A DNA stretch of 48,574 nucleotides from Streptomyces sp. NRRL S-350 (GTDB lineage: Bacteria > Actinomycetota > Actinomycetes > Streptomycetales > Streptomycetaceae). The stretch lies in contig NZ_JOHO01000049.1 in the NCBI RefSeq assembly GCF_000719705.1, positions 1 through 48,574 on the forward strand. Direction: 5' to 3'. The translations under genes were made by a program, and so were the position numbers. This document shows, one piece after another, positions 25,274 through 32,176 of this stretch (positions are counted from its first letter, which is position 1; the number at the start of each line of letters is the position of its first letter). Under the pieces are notes generated by a model. The model saw only the letters and a program-made list of their open reading frames with translations, had not been told where the DNA came from and made no database searches.

Positions 25274-25894
25274 TCAGAGCGGCCCCCCTGCGAGCAGGTC
25301 GTCGACCCGTGCTTCCCCATCACGGTACCTGCGGGTGATCTCGGCGTTGCAACCGTCGGCCGTGCGCAGCAGCAGCCGGCGCCGTCCGGACACCTCCCGC
25401 TCGTGCGCCCGCAGCCGCTCCAGGGCGGCCAGCAGCTCCTCGGCCGGATGGGCGGCCAGGTCGGCGAGCTGGACGTCGCCCATCAGGGCGTCCGCCTCCA
25501 CCTGGGACTCCTGGGTGCGCGGCGGGCCGAGGGTGACGTGCCGGGCCGAACGCCGGACCGTGGAGGGCGCGTCGGTCAGGATGGCCGGCAGCCGGTCCAG
25601 CAGGTCGCCGGCCGCCGGGTCGGGGCCGGGCGCACCGGCCGTACGGGCCGTGTCCGCGCCGGGCCGCCGGTCCAGTTCGGCGCGCAGGATGTCCATCCGC
25701 CCGTGCAGCAGGCGCCGTAGGTACGACAGGTCGGCCTCCTGCTCCAGGGTCTCCCGGCGCAGCACCCTCAGCTGGTCCAGGCCCAGCCGCTCCAGATCGG
25801 GCTCGTCCTCCGCGGGCCCCGCAGGGCCGCGCGGGCCCCCGGGGGCCTGCGCCACCTGCCCGGACCGGTCCCGCGCCGCGCTGCTCGCGTCCAT
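25274..25894 (-). CDS. rsiG: RsiG-type anti-sigma factor, cyclic di-GMP responsive
   Basis: A 206-residue protein with two long helices separated by a Pro-rich linker (about 76-145). Each helix carries the spacing of the RsiG cyclic di-GMP motif E(X)3S(X)2R(X)3Q(X)3D: E53-S57-R60-H64-D68 in helix 1 and E165-S169-R172-L176-D180 in helix 2, with the Q position replaced by H and L. In Streptomyces, RsiG bound to a cyclic di-GMP dimer holds the sporulation sigma factor WhiG inactive (known from S. venezuelae). The assignment rests on this repeated spacing plus the ADGCNAEITRRYRDG C-terminus typical of homologues. ATG at 25894 is chosen as the first codon before the charged region; a GTG one codon upstream is equally possible. 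It should act in the cytoplasm. Confidence 0.82.
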   Translation of the reverse strand: MDASSAARDRSGQVAQAPGGPRGPAGPAEDEPDLERLGLDQLRVLRRETLEQEADLSYLRRLLHGRMDILRAELDRRPGADTARTAGAPGPDPAAGDLLDRLPAILTDAPSTVRRSARHVTLGPPRTQESQVEADALMGDVQLADLAAHPAEELLAALERLRAHEREVSGRRRLLLRTADGCNAEITRRYRDGEARVDDLLAGGPL

Positions 25895-26598
25895 CACCCA
25901 ACCACCTGCCGTCGTCCGATCCCGCCCGCTCGCGGCACTCCGTCCCTGCCGCCGGTCCGGCCCGTCCCCCGACGGGCCCGGTGTCCCGTCCGTCGGCACG
26001 TCCGGGAATCCCCCGGAGGTTCCGACTCCGGGCCGCGACCACCCGCCGGGGCGACACCGTCCGAACGCCTGACCGAGCGGATCGACCGCCCGGCCGAACC
26101 CCGGGCCCGGCGCGGCGGACCTCATGGCGCCCCGGACCCTTCCTGCCGTCCACCAGCGTGCCACCCCGTGCGGCGCGCGCGCACCGCCCGTGCACCCGAA
26201 CGGCCCCCTGGCGAACAGGGGTGGCTGATACGACCAGTGCTTTCCGCAGGAAGAGTGGCGCCCGAACCAGCGCAGGCGTGCACCTCACGGCGCTCGCCAT
26301 CCTTACGAGCGCCCCTCGCGTGCGCTCCGGGAGACCCCTGTGACGCACGTGGGGGACACGACGGGGCGGGCGGAGGGCGCGTGGAGCGGGCGGGGCGCAC
26401 CGGCCCCCGGCATGCGCGGGAAGAGGCGCGCGGCCGCCGGGCCGAGGACGGGAGGGAGGCGGGCCCGCCCCTGCCGCGGCCACCCGCCACGTCCGCCAGG
26501 GCCCCCGGGCCCCCGGCCCGCACGGCCCCCGGGCCCCCCGGCCCGCACGGCCCCCGGGGGCCTCCGGCGTCCGTACGGCCCTCCGGCACAATGGCGGC
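25895..26598. other. 704-base divergent region with a GC-only tandem repeat
   Basis: This separates rsiG (minus) from dtd (plus). Long open frames here have no domain similarity and uneven composition, so I read it as non-coding. Near 26501-26560 a 24/25-base unit beginning GCCCCCGGGCCCCCGGCCCG repeats twice and starts a third time. The 26220-26330 segment is somewhat less GC-rich and could hold the rsiG promoter. No gene is supported. Confidence 0.45.
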
Positions 26599-27039
26599 AT
26601 GCGAGCAGTGGTGCAGCGAGTGACCGAGGCCCGGGTGACCGTGGCCGGTGAGACCGTCGGCGCGATCGAGGGGCCCGGGCTCTGCGTCCTGGTCGGCGTC
26701 ACCCACGACGACACCCCCGCCGAGGCCGCCCGGCTGGCCCGCAAGCTCTGGACGCTGCGGCTGCTGCCGGCCGACGACGAGGGCGTCGAGCAGAGCTGCT
26801 CGGACCTCGGCGCCCCGCTGCTGGTGATCAGCCAGTTCACCCTGTACGGCGACGCGCGCAAGGGCCGCCGCCCCACCTGGAACGCCGCCGCCCCCGGCCC
26901 GGTCGCCGAGCCGCTGGTGGACGAGGTGGTCGCCCGGCTGCGGGCGCTGGGCGCCAAGGTGGAGACGGGCCGGTTCGGCGCCGACATGCAGGTGGCGCTG
27001 GTCAACGACGGCCCGTTCACCGTCCTCGTCGAGGTCTGA
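26599..27039 (+). CDS. dtd: D-aminoacyl-tRNA deacylase
   Basis: Dtd hydrolyses D-amino acids wrongly attached to tRNA, a cytoplasmic homodimer protecting translation. The 146 residues start [18 protein letters not shown] and contain the two active-site motifs that cross over in the dimer: SQFTLYGD (about 78-85) and NDGPFT (about 136-141, the GP motif). The length is standard. CACAAT lies six bases before the ATG and no Shine-Dalgarno is present, so a leaderless mRNA is likely. It is convergent with ygfZ, 21 bases apart. Confidence 0.96.
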   Translation: MRAVVQRVTEARVTVAGETVGAIEGPGLCVLVGVTHDDTPAEAARLARKLWTLRLLPADDEGVEQSCSDLGAPLLVISQFTLYGDARKGRRPTWNAAAPGPVAEPLVDEVVARLRALGAKVETGRFGADMQVALVNDGPFTVLVEV

Positions 27040-27060
27040 GCCCGCCCCCGGCCGGCCCGC

Positions 27061-28032
27061 CTACTGCGGGACGATCACGTCCTGGGTGCCCGGCACCGTC
27101 CCGGCCAGCAGCACCGCGTCCACCGGGACGTTCCGCTTGACGATGGCCAGCGCGATCGGCCCCAGCTCGTGGTGCCGGGCCGAGGAGGTCACGAAGCCCA
27201 GCGCCCGTCCGTCCGGGTCGGTGGACAGCCGCACCTCGGTGCCGTGCGGGGGCAGGGTCTCCTCGGTGCCGTCCAGGTGCAGGAAGACCAGTCGGCGCGG
27301 CGGCCGCCCCAGGTTGTGCACCCGGGCGACGGTCTCCTGACCGCGGTAGCAGCCCTTCTGCAGGTGGACGGCGGTGCGCAGCCAGTCCACCTCGTGCGGG
27401 ATGGTCCGGTGGTCGGTCTCGAAGCCGAGCCGGGGCCGGTGGTCCTCGATCCGCAGGGCCTCGTACGCCCAGACCCCGGCCGCCGGGCCGTACCCGGCGG
27501 TGAGCTCCGCCAGTTCGCCGCGCGGCACGAACAGGTCCCGCCCGTACGGGAGTTCGCGGACGGCGGCGGCGCCCTCGACGGAGGCGGTGGAGCCGGCCGG
27601 CAGGTGCACCACGGCGTAGTCGGCGGTCGCGTCGGCGACCTCCACCCGGTAGAAGAACTTCATGCTCTCCAGGTAGGCCACCAGCGCGCCCTGGGTGCCC
27701 GGCTCGACGTGCGCCCAGGTGGTGGTGCCGTCGTCGACCAGGTAGAGCGCGTGCTCGACGTGCCCGTTCGGGGAGAGCACCAGCGCCTCGGCGGCCTGCT
27801 GCGGCGGGAGGTCGCTGACGTGCTGGGTGAGCAGCAGGTGCAGCCAGGTGAGCCGGTCCGAGCCGGTGACGGTGACGACCCCGCGGTGCGAGAGGTCGAC
27901 GAAGCCGGCGCCCTGCGAGAGGCTGCGTTGCTCCCGGAAGATGTCGCCGTAGTGGGCGGCGACGCCTTCGTCGGCCCCCTCGGCGGGGACGGCTCCGGGC
28001 AGGGCAAGCAGCGGGCTCTTCACACCGGTCAT
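27061..28032 (-). CDS. ygfZ: tRNA-modifying/Fe-S maturation protein YgfZ (folate-binding GcvT-like)
   Basis: A 323-residue folate-binding protein related to aminomethyltransferase GcvT that helps Fe-S enzymes and MiaB-type tRNA modification. The hallmark K-G-C-Y-x-G-Q-E motif is present in HLQKGCYRGQETVARVHNLG, preceded by RPRLGFETDHRTIPHEVDWL (both partial quotes). N-terminal barrel segments FVDLSHRGVVTVTGSDRLTWLH are as in the family. TAAGCT (28045-28040) ends seven bases before the ATG, suggesting a leaderless start within the tail of the nur gene. The stop of nur is 10 bases upstream, so read-through transcription is also likely. Confidence 0.92.
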   Translation of the reverse strand: MTGVKSPLLALPGAVPAEGADEGVAAHYGDIFREQRSLSQGAGFVDLSHRGVVTVTGSDRLTWLHLLLTQHVSDLPPQQAAEALVLSPNGHVEHALYLVDDGTTTWAHVEPGTQGALVAYLESMKFFYRVEVADATADYAVVHLPAGSTASVEGAAAVRELPYGRDLFVPRGELAELTAGYGPAAGVWAYEALRIEDHRPRLGFETDHRTIPHEVDWLRTAVHLQKGCYRGQETVARVHNLGRPPRRLVFLHLDGTEETLPPHGTEVRLSTDPDGRALGFVTSSARHHELGPIALAIVKRNVPVDAVLLAGTVPGTQDVIVPQ

Positions 28033-28042
28033 ACCGGCCAGC

Positions 28043-28525
28043 TTACGGCCGGCCGCCGGCGAGCTTGGCGGTGCAGTCGGCGCAGCGGCCGAAGATGGCG
28101 AAATGCTTGAGGTCGGTGTCGAAGCCGTGCTGCGCGCGCAGGCTGTCGATCAGCGGCTGGGCGATCTCGGTGCCGGTCTCGGTGACCTTCTCGCAGTCCC
28201 GGCAGACCAGGTGCAGGTGGTGGTGGCGGCCGGCCAGGTGGTACGTCGGGGCGCCGTGGCCGAGGTGGGCGTGCGAGACCAGGCCCAGCTCCTCCAGCAG
28301 CTCCAGGGTCCGGTAGACGGTGGAGATGTTGACGCCGCTGGCGGTCTGCCGGACGTGGCCGAGGATCTCGTCGGGGGTCGCGTGGTCGAGGACGTCGACG
28401 GCCTCCAGCACGAGCTGCCGCTGCGGGGTGAGCCGGTAGCCGCGCTCGCGCAGGTCCGCCTTCCAGTCGTCGGAGAGGTGCCAGTCGCCGGAGGGCTGCC
28501 AGTCGGTGGTGCCGGTGTCCGCCAC
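28043..28525 (-). CDS. nur: Fur-family metal regulator, Nur-like (nickel)
   Basis: A 160-residue Fur-family repressor. The N-terminal winged helix contains YRLTPQRQLVLEAVD and the recognition-helix region GVNISTVYRTLELLEELGLV; the dimerisation domain has the metal-binding HLAGRHHHLHLVCRDC cluster and HFAIFGRCADC. The sequence between the two resembles S. coelicolor Nur (from memory), which controls nickel uptake and the Fe/Ni superoxide dismutase switch, more than Zur, FurA or CatR. No superoxide dismutase or nickel transporter gene is nearby, so targets lie elsewhere. The GTG start has AGGGA eight bases upstream. A large dyad lies directly upstream. Confidence 0.85.
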   Translation of the reverse strand: MADTGTTDWQPSGDWHLSDDWKADLRERGYRLTPQRQLVLEAVDVLDHATPDEILGHVRQTASGVNISTVYRTLELLEELGLVSHAHLGHGAPTYHLAGRHHHLHLVCRDCEKVTETGTEIAQPLIDSLRAQHGFDTDLKHFAIFGRCADCTAKLAGGRP

Positions 28526-28558
28526 GGTGCTGTCCCTGCCAAGGTCGGGGTTCCTGAT

Positions 28559-28599
28559 GCAAGTGTAGGGACCGGCGGCGGGCCGGTCCCTACGCTTGC
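28559..28599. promoter_or_regulatory. 41-bp dyad upstream of nur
   Basis: GCAAGTGTAGGGACCGG (28559-28575) is repeated inverted at 28583-28599 with one mismatch across a 7-base spacer. It lies 34-74 bases upstream of the nur start and beyond the stop of the nitrobindin-like gene. It can act as a terminator for the latter, as an operator for nur, or both; a TACACT -10-like sequence lies inside the nur-proximal arm. Confidence 0.6.
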
Positions 28600-28604
28600 G
28601 CGGA

Positions 28605-28633
28605 CTGTAGCTGTCGGCTGTAGCTGTCGGCTG
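28605..28633. repeat. 13-bp tandem repeat
   Basis: CTGTAGCTGTCGG occurs twice head to tail (28605-28617, 28618-28630) and starts a third time. It abuts the dyad upstream of nur and the 3' end of the nitrobindin-like gene. Confidence 0.7.
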
Positions 28634-28641
28634 AGCCGTGC

Positions 28642-29244
28642 CTACTTGAAGAAGGCGATGCCGTCGTCCGGCAGGTCGTTGATGTCCTTGATCAGCTGGG
28701 CCGGGCTGAGCACCTTCTTCAACTGCGCGGACATGTACGGGCGCAGCGGCACGTTCGGGGCGGCCTTCTCGCCGACCCAGAGCAGTTCGCCGTTGACGAA
28801 GCCGTACAGCCGCTTGCCGCCCGAGTACTCCGGCGAGCCCTCGATCCGGGCCACCGCGTCGGTGGAGACGTCGACCTGGGGCTTGCCGTCGGCCAGCTCG
28901 CCGTACCAGATCTCGACCGTGCCGTCGTCACGGACGGAGGAGATCTCGATCCCCCGGACGCCGCTGGTGCCGTCGTGGTTGCTCGTGATGCGCCAGAACG
29001 CGTGCTCGTTCTCCAGCGGACGGACCTTCTCGCCCTCGTTGTCCAGCACCCAGGTGCGGGAGCGGAACTCCAGGAAGGGGCGGCCGTCGTGCCGGATCAC
29101 GATCTCCTGGCCGAAGTTGCACTTCTCCTCGCCCGGGCCCCCTTCACCGGGCAGCGGGGCGTACACGCCCGCGCCCTCCCAGGTGCCGAGGAGGAAGGCG
29201 AGCGGCACGACGTCCTTGTGGAGGTCAGAGGGGATCTCGATCAT
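28642..29244 (-). CDS. nitrobindin-like beta-barrel protein lacking the heme His
   Basis: A 200-residue nitrobindin/FABP-like beta-barrel. The signature GTWEGAG is at 20-26, and strands such as FLEFRSRTWVLD and TVEIWYG follow the family. In heme-binding members a His near the C-terminus (PHLSARL in M. tuberculosis, from memory) holds heme iron; here the aligned stretch reads LRPYMSAQL, with Tyr170 in its place. It is therefore best called ferric nitrobindin-like, and the peroxynitrite isomerase activity of true nitrobindins cannot be assumed. The start is the ATG at 29244 (MIEIPSDLHKD). It lies 53 bases downstream of a tiny membrane protein gene on the same strand. Confidence 0.87.
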   Translation of the reverse strand: MIEIPSDLHKDVVPLAFLLGTWEGAGVYAPLPGEGGPGEEKCNFGQEIVIRHDGRPFLEFRSRTWVLDNEGEKVRPLENEHAFWRITSNHDGTSGVRGIEISSVRDDGTVEIWYGELADGKPQVDVSTDAVARIEGSPEYSGGKRLYGFVNGELLWVGEKAAPNVPLRPYMSAQLKKVLSPAQLIKDINDLPDDGIAFFK

Positions 29245-29297
29245 GTTCCTGGTCGCTGTCGTCGTCGGGGTGGGGCTGCCTCAACCGTACGGCAGGC

Positions 29298-29405
29298 TCA
29301 GCGCTGGCCCTGGTAGAGCTTCATCACGGAGAAGATGGCGAACCAGGTGATCAGCACGGCGACGAACGCCAGCAGACCGTCGAAGAAGATTTCCAGACCG
29401 GACAC
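29298..29405 (-). CDS. 35-residue single-pass membrane protein
   Basis: A short ORF starting with GTG at 29405, preceded by GGGAG six bases upstream. The product starts VSGLEIFFDGLLAFVAVLI and ends in a short basic tail KLYQGQR. Residues about 4-28 form one hydrophobic helix. Composition (aromatic and aliphatic residues, almost no Arg until the end) is quite unlike random high-GC translation, and the frame is bounded by a good ribosome-binding site and a stop. Function unknown; it may be a small subunit or regulator in the membrane. It could be co-transcribed with the nitrobindin-like gene 53 bases downstream. Confidence 0.72.
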   Translation of the reverse strand: MSGLEIFFDGLLAFVAVLITWFAIFSVMKLYQGQR

Positions 29406-29592
29406 GGGGGGCTCCCAGGCGGCGACAGTGTGGTGGATTTTGCTGCGCTCACTGTATCGGCCGGGCTCCGGCCGGTCGCGGTGAGCCCCACCACGTCGCC
29501 GTTCGCGCCGCCGCTACCACGCCGCCCAAGGTTTCCCCAAGGGTTCCGGGGATGACGGACGGCGGGGGTGACGGGCCCTCTAGGGTGGCGCC

Positions 29593-29955
29593 ATGTCGAA
29601 GAAACTGGTCATCAAGGTCACCGCAGGGGCGGACGCGCCGGAGCGGTGCTCACAGGCGTTCACGGTGGCGGCGGTGGCCGTCGCCAGCGGGATCGAGGTG
29701 TCGCTCTGGCTGACCGGGGAGTCCTCGTGGTTCGCGCTGCCGGACCGGGCGGCGGAGTTCGAGCTGCCGCACGCGGCGCCGCTGCCGGACCTGCTGGACG
29801 CCATCCTGGCGGCCGGCTCGGTGACGCTGTGCACCCAGTGCGCGGCCCGGCGCGGGATCGAGCAGAAGGACACCGTCGAGGGCGTCCGGATCGCGGGCGC
29901 CCAGGTCTTCGTCAGCGAGATCATGGCGGACGGCATCCAGGCGCTCGTCTACTAG
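29593..29955 (+). CDS. DsrE-family protein
   Basis: A 120-residue cytoplasmic protein of the DsrE/peroxiredoxin-like fold: LVIKVTAGADAPERCSQAFTVA (start, given as a region), a GIEVSLWLTGESSW strand-helix, and ALPDLLDAILAAG-like helix before VTLCTQCAARRG. The CTQCA motif may provide reactive cysteines, as in sulfur-relay DsrE relatives, but this is inference. TAGGGT ends six bases before the ATG, so the mRNA is probably leaderless. It lies close to the sulfurtransferase operon on the opposite strand, which fits a sulfur or redox role. It is convergent with the DUF3099 gene. Confidence 0.85.
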   Translation: MSKKLVIKVTAGADAPERCSQAFTVAAVAVASGIEVSLWLTGESSWFALPDRAAEFELPHAAPLPDLLDAILAAGSVTLCTQCAARRGIEQKDTVEGVRIAGAQVFVSEIMADGIQALVY

Positions 29956-29967
29956 GCCGCGCACCGG

Positions 29968-29997
29968 AGCCCGCGGTCCGGCCGTCGGCCGCGGGCT
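29968..29997. terminator. terminator between convergent DsrE and DUF3099 genes
   Basis: AGCCCGCGG (29968-29976) pairs with CCGCGGGCT (29989-29997) around a 12-base loop. The right arm overlaps the DUF3099 stop codon. Confidence 0.65.
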
Positions 29998-30280
29998 ACG
30001 TGTCCCGGGAGTCGCGCCGCTCGTGGTCGGGGCGGTCCCGGTCGTGGCCGGGCTCGTCCCACTTCGGGTCCTCCCAGCGCGGGTCGTTCCACCAGTCGTC
30101 GTCCGGATCCCGCTTGTTGGCGAACACCGCGGCGACCGGCGGGATCACCATCGCGACCACGCACATGCCGATCGCCGCACCCACCGAGTAGAAGCGCACC
30201 ACGCCCCAGGCCATGACGAAGAGGCCGAGGCACACGCCCATCATGGCGAAGTAGTAGCGACGCCGCCGCCTTGCCTGCAC
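29996..30280 (-). CDS. DUF3099 membrane protein
   Basis: A small actinobacterial DUF3099 protein with two hydrophobic helices (about residues 10-30 and 33-52), a basic N-terminus (QARRRRRYYF) and a long charged C-terminal tail rich in Asp, Arg, Trp and Pro (DPDDDWWNDPRWEDPKWDEP). Function unknown. The start is uncertain: GTG at 30280 gives the expected family length of 94 residues but its GGAGGG is only one base away. An upstream in-frame ATG at 30334 lies on the far side of a terminator stem and is unlikely. It follows the sulfurtransferase-DUF1416 operon but is insulated from it by a 15-bp hairpin. Confidence 0.78.
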   Translation of the reverse strand: MQARRRRRYYFAMMGVCLGLFVMAWGVVRFYSVGAAIGMCVVAMVIPPVAAVFANKRDPDDDWWNDPRWEDPKWDEPGHDRDRPDHERRDSRDT

Positions 30281-30294
30281 CCCTCCACGGTACG

Positions 30295-30327
30295 GCCGAG
30301 GGCCCCTGCTCGGCAGGGGCCCTCGGC
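30295..30327. terminator. 15-bp perfect terminator hairpin
   Basis: GCCGAGGGCCCCTGC (30295-30309) pairs perfectly with GCAGGGGCCCTCGGC (30313-30327) around a TCG loop. It closes the sulfurtransferase-DUF1416 operon. Confidence 0.85.
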
Positions 30328-30397
30328 GTGGCATCCGTACTGACCGGACCGGTCGATCCGCTCGATCAGCTCCGACCGGTCGATCCGCTCAGACCGC

Positions 30398-30688
30398 TCA
30401 GACCGCGATCGCGACCTCGACGGCGGCGCCCTGGGAGGCCACCACCTGGCGGTCCACGGTCTGGCCCGGCACCAGCGCGCGCAGGGTCCACTTGCCCGGG
30501 CGGGCGAAGAACCGGAACTGGCCGGTCGCCGAGGTCGGCACCTCGGCCGTGAACTCCCCGCCCTCGTCCAGCAGCCGGACGTAGCCGTTGACCGGCTCGC
30601 CGTCTCGGGTCACCGAACCCTGGATGATCGTCTCGTTCGCCACGTCAACTCCTGCCAGGTCCGGGCCGCCGGCCTTCGCACCGCACAT
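30398..30688 (-). CDS. DUF1416 protein
   Basis: A 96-residue DUF1416 protein, found in actinobacteria next to thiosulfate sulfurtransferase genes. It begins MCGAKAGGPDLAGVD, with a conserved Cys at position 2, and continues as a beta-sandwich-like domain (GSVTRDGEPVNGYVRLLD, QFRFFARPGKWTLRAL). The N-terminal Cys could accept sulfane sulfur from the neighbouring rhodanese, which is inference from position. GAAGGGAAGG precedes the ATG. It lies 39 bases behind the sulfurtransferase stop and ends at a strong terminator. Confidence 0.88.
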   Translation of the reverse strand: MCGAKAGGPDLAGVDVANETIIQGSVTRDGEPVNGYVRLLDEGGEFTAEVPTSATGQFRFFARPGKWTLRALVPGQTVDRQVVASQGAAVEVAIAV

Positions 30689-30727
30689 GTCTGTCCTTCC
30701 CTTCTGACTTACGGGTCGAGCCGGGGC

Positions 30728-31564
30728 TCAGTTGCTGCCGAGCTCGATCGGCACGCCGACCAGGCTGCCGTACTCGGTCCACGAACCGTCGTAGTTCTTG
30801 ACGTTCTCCTGGCCGAGCAGCTCGTGCAGCACGAACCAGGTGAGCGCGGAGCGCTCGCCGATGCGGCAGTAGGCGATGGTGTCCTTCGCCAGGTCGATGC
30901 CCTCGGCCTCGTAGAGCGCCTTGAGCTCGTCGTCGCTCTTGAAGGTGCCGTCGTCGTTGGCGTTCTTGGCCCACGGGATGTTGCGGGCGCTCGGCACGTG
31001 GCCGGGACGCTGCGACTGCTCCTGCGGGAGGTGCGCCGGGGCGAGCAGCTTGCCCGAGAACTCGTCGGGCGAGCGGACGTCGACCAGGTTGAGGTTGCCG
31101 ATCGCGGCGATCACGTCGTCGCGGAAGGCCCGGATCGAGGAGTCGGCGGCCTGCGCCTTGTACTGGGTGGCAGGGCGGGCCGGCACCTCGGTGACCAGGT
31201 CGCGGGAGTCCAGCTCCCACTTCTTGCGGCCGCCGTCCAGCAGGCGGACGTCACCGTGGCCGTACAGCTTGAAGTACCAGTAGGCGTACGAGGCGAACCA
31301 GTTGTTGTTGCCGCCGTACAGGACGACGGTGTCGTCGTTGGCGATGCCCTTGGCGCTGAGCAGGGCCTCGAAACCGGCCTGGTCGATGAAGTCGCGGCGG
31401 ACCGGGTCCTGCAGGTCCTGCTTCCAGTCGATCCGGACGGCGTTGCGGATGTGGTTCTTCTCATACGCGGAGGTGTCCTCGTCCACCTCGACGATGACGA
31501 CCTTCGGGTCGTCCAGGTGGGCCTGGACCCAGTCGGCGTCGACCAGGACGTCGCTGCGGCTCAT
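30728..31564 (-). CDS. sseA: thiosulfate/3-mercaptopyruvate sulfurtransferase
   Basis: A two-domain rhodanese of 278 residues. It moves sulfane sulfur from thiosulfate or 3-mercaptopyruvate to an acceptor such as cyanide or a thiol. The N-terminal inactive domain has VVIVEVDEDTSAYEKNHIRNA; the C-terminal active domain has LVDVRSPDEFSGK and the catalytic loop C233-RIGERS, whose CRxGxR pattern fits thiosulfate sulfurtransferases. It is cytoplasmic. The ATG at 31564 has GGAG nine bases upstream; an ATG five codons earlier is possible. It is first in the operon with DUF1416 and 230 bases downstream of a Cys-containing leader ORF that probably regulates it. Confidence 0.94.
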   Translation of the reverse strand: MSRSDVLVDADWVQAHLDDPKVVIVEVDEDTSAYEKNHIRNAVRIDWKQDLQDPVRRDFIDQAGFEALLSAKGIANDDTVVLYGGNNNWFASYAYWYFKLYGHGDVRLLDGGRKKWELDSRDLVTEVPARPATQYKAQAADSSIRAFRDDVIAAIGNLNLVDVRSPDEFSGKLLAPAHLPQEQSQRPGHVPSARNIPWAKNANDDGTFKSDDELKALYEAEGIDLAKDTIAYCRIGERSALTWFVLHELLGQENVKNYDGSWTEYGSLVGVPIELGSN

Positions 31565-31794
31565 GGTGGTGTTCTCCATCCGTGGGCGGTTGGCGGAAGG
31601 TGCTGCTCAGGAGGTGCTGCAGGGCGCCCGGCGGCTACGGTCCGAACCACCGTCCGAATACTGGGACGGGGTGGGGCACCGGCACGCCCGGGCAGGGAAC
31701 TGCGGAGTACATCGGCGCCGACCCGCGGGCACGGCCGGGCACGGTCACCGGAGAGATCGACGGTGGGCGTCAACTACCCAGCCGGAACGCCGAG

Positions 31795-31875
31795 TCAGCG
31801 CATTCGACACAGACAGGCGGCCACGCGGCACAGGTCTACCGCCCGCCGCTTCGTGAGGTCCGTCTGTCGCTTCAT
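31795..31875 (-). CDS. Cys-containing leader peptide ahead of the sulfurtransferase operon
   Basis: A 26-codon ORF in the leader of the sulfurtransferase operon. The peptide starts MKRQTDLTKRRAVDLCRVAA, and the last ten residues hold three Cys (16, 21, 23). Short actinobacterial ORFs of the pattern basic-...RRxVDLCR... lie upstream of sulfur genes and act as cysteine-responsive attenuators in mycobacteria (published for Cys-rich leaderless ORFs). The ATG sits seven bases after TAGCAT, so it should be transcribed without a leader. Ribosome stalling at the Cys codons when cysteine is scarce would control the downstream genes; the attenuating structure itself I could not pin down. Confidence 0.82.
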   Translation of the reverse strand: MKRQTDLTKRRAVDLCRVAACLCRMR

Positions 31876-32176
31876 GCCGACGATGCTAGGGACACCGACG
31901 GCCCGCTGTCATCAGCGTATCGAATAATGAGATCAAATCGACCGCATGGCGGGATTCGACGTGGATCCGACCCGGCGGGCCCGAGCCGGCCGGGCTCCAG
32001 GGGCCGACCTGGGGCGCACAACGGGCGAAAACGGCACCGCTCCGCGGTCGGCGCTGGAACAGCGCGTCTCGCGGAGCGGAACGATTCGGTGGCCAGCGCG
32101 GCAACGCGGCAACGCGGCAAGGCGGCAAGGCGGCGGGCAGGGAGCGGGCGGCAGGGCGGACCGCCGCGGCACCGGC
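31876..32176. other. 301-base non-coding region with octamer repeats
   Basis: This lies between the leader peptide and the DUF2993 gene stop. The leader-proximal part holds the promoter and AT-rich patch. Near 32101-32132 four octamers of the type GCAACGCG / GCAAGGCG run head to tail. No gene is supported. Confidence 0.5.
31883..31912 (-). promoter_or_regulatory. promoter of the leader peptide and sulfurtransferase operon
   Basis: The -35 ATGACA (31912-31907; five of six to TTGACA), an 18-base spacer and -10 TAGCAT (31888-31883) stand seven bases before the leader ATG at 31875. Transcription should start at the A of the start codon. A clearly AT-rich patch lies just upstream (31913-31950). 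Confidence 0.7.

Noticed and set aside
25895..26598. Small genes in the rsiG-dtd gap
   Set aside because: Several frames of 80-190 residues overlap each other in different phases, lack ribosome-binding sites and contain the GC-only tandem repeat.
32101..32132. Replication or integration iterons from octamer repeats
   Set aside because: Only four short GC-rich octamers, with no associated replication gene or AT-rich melting region. A simple microsatellite is more likely.
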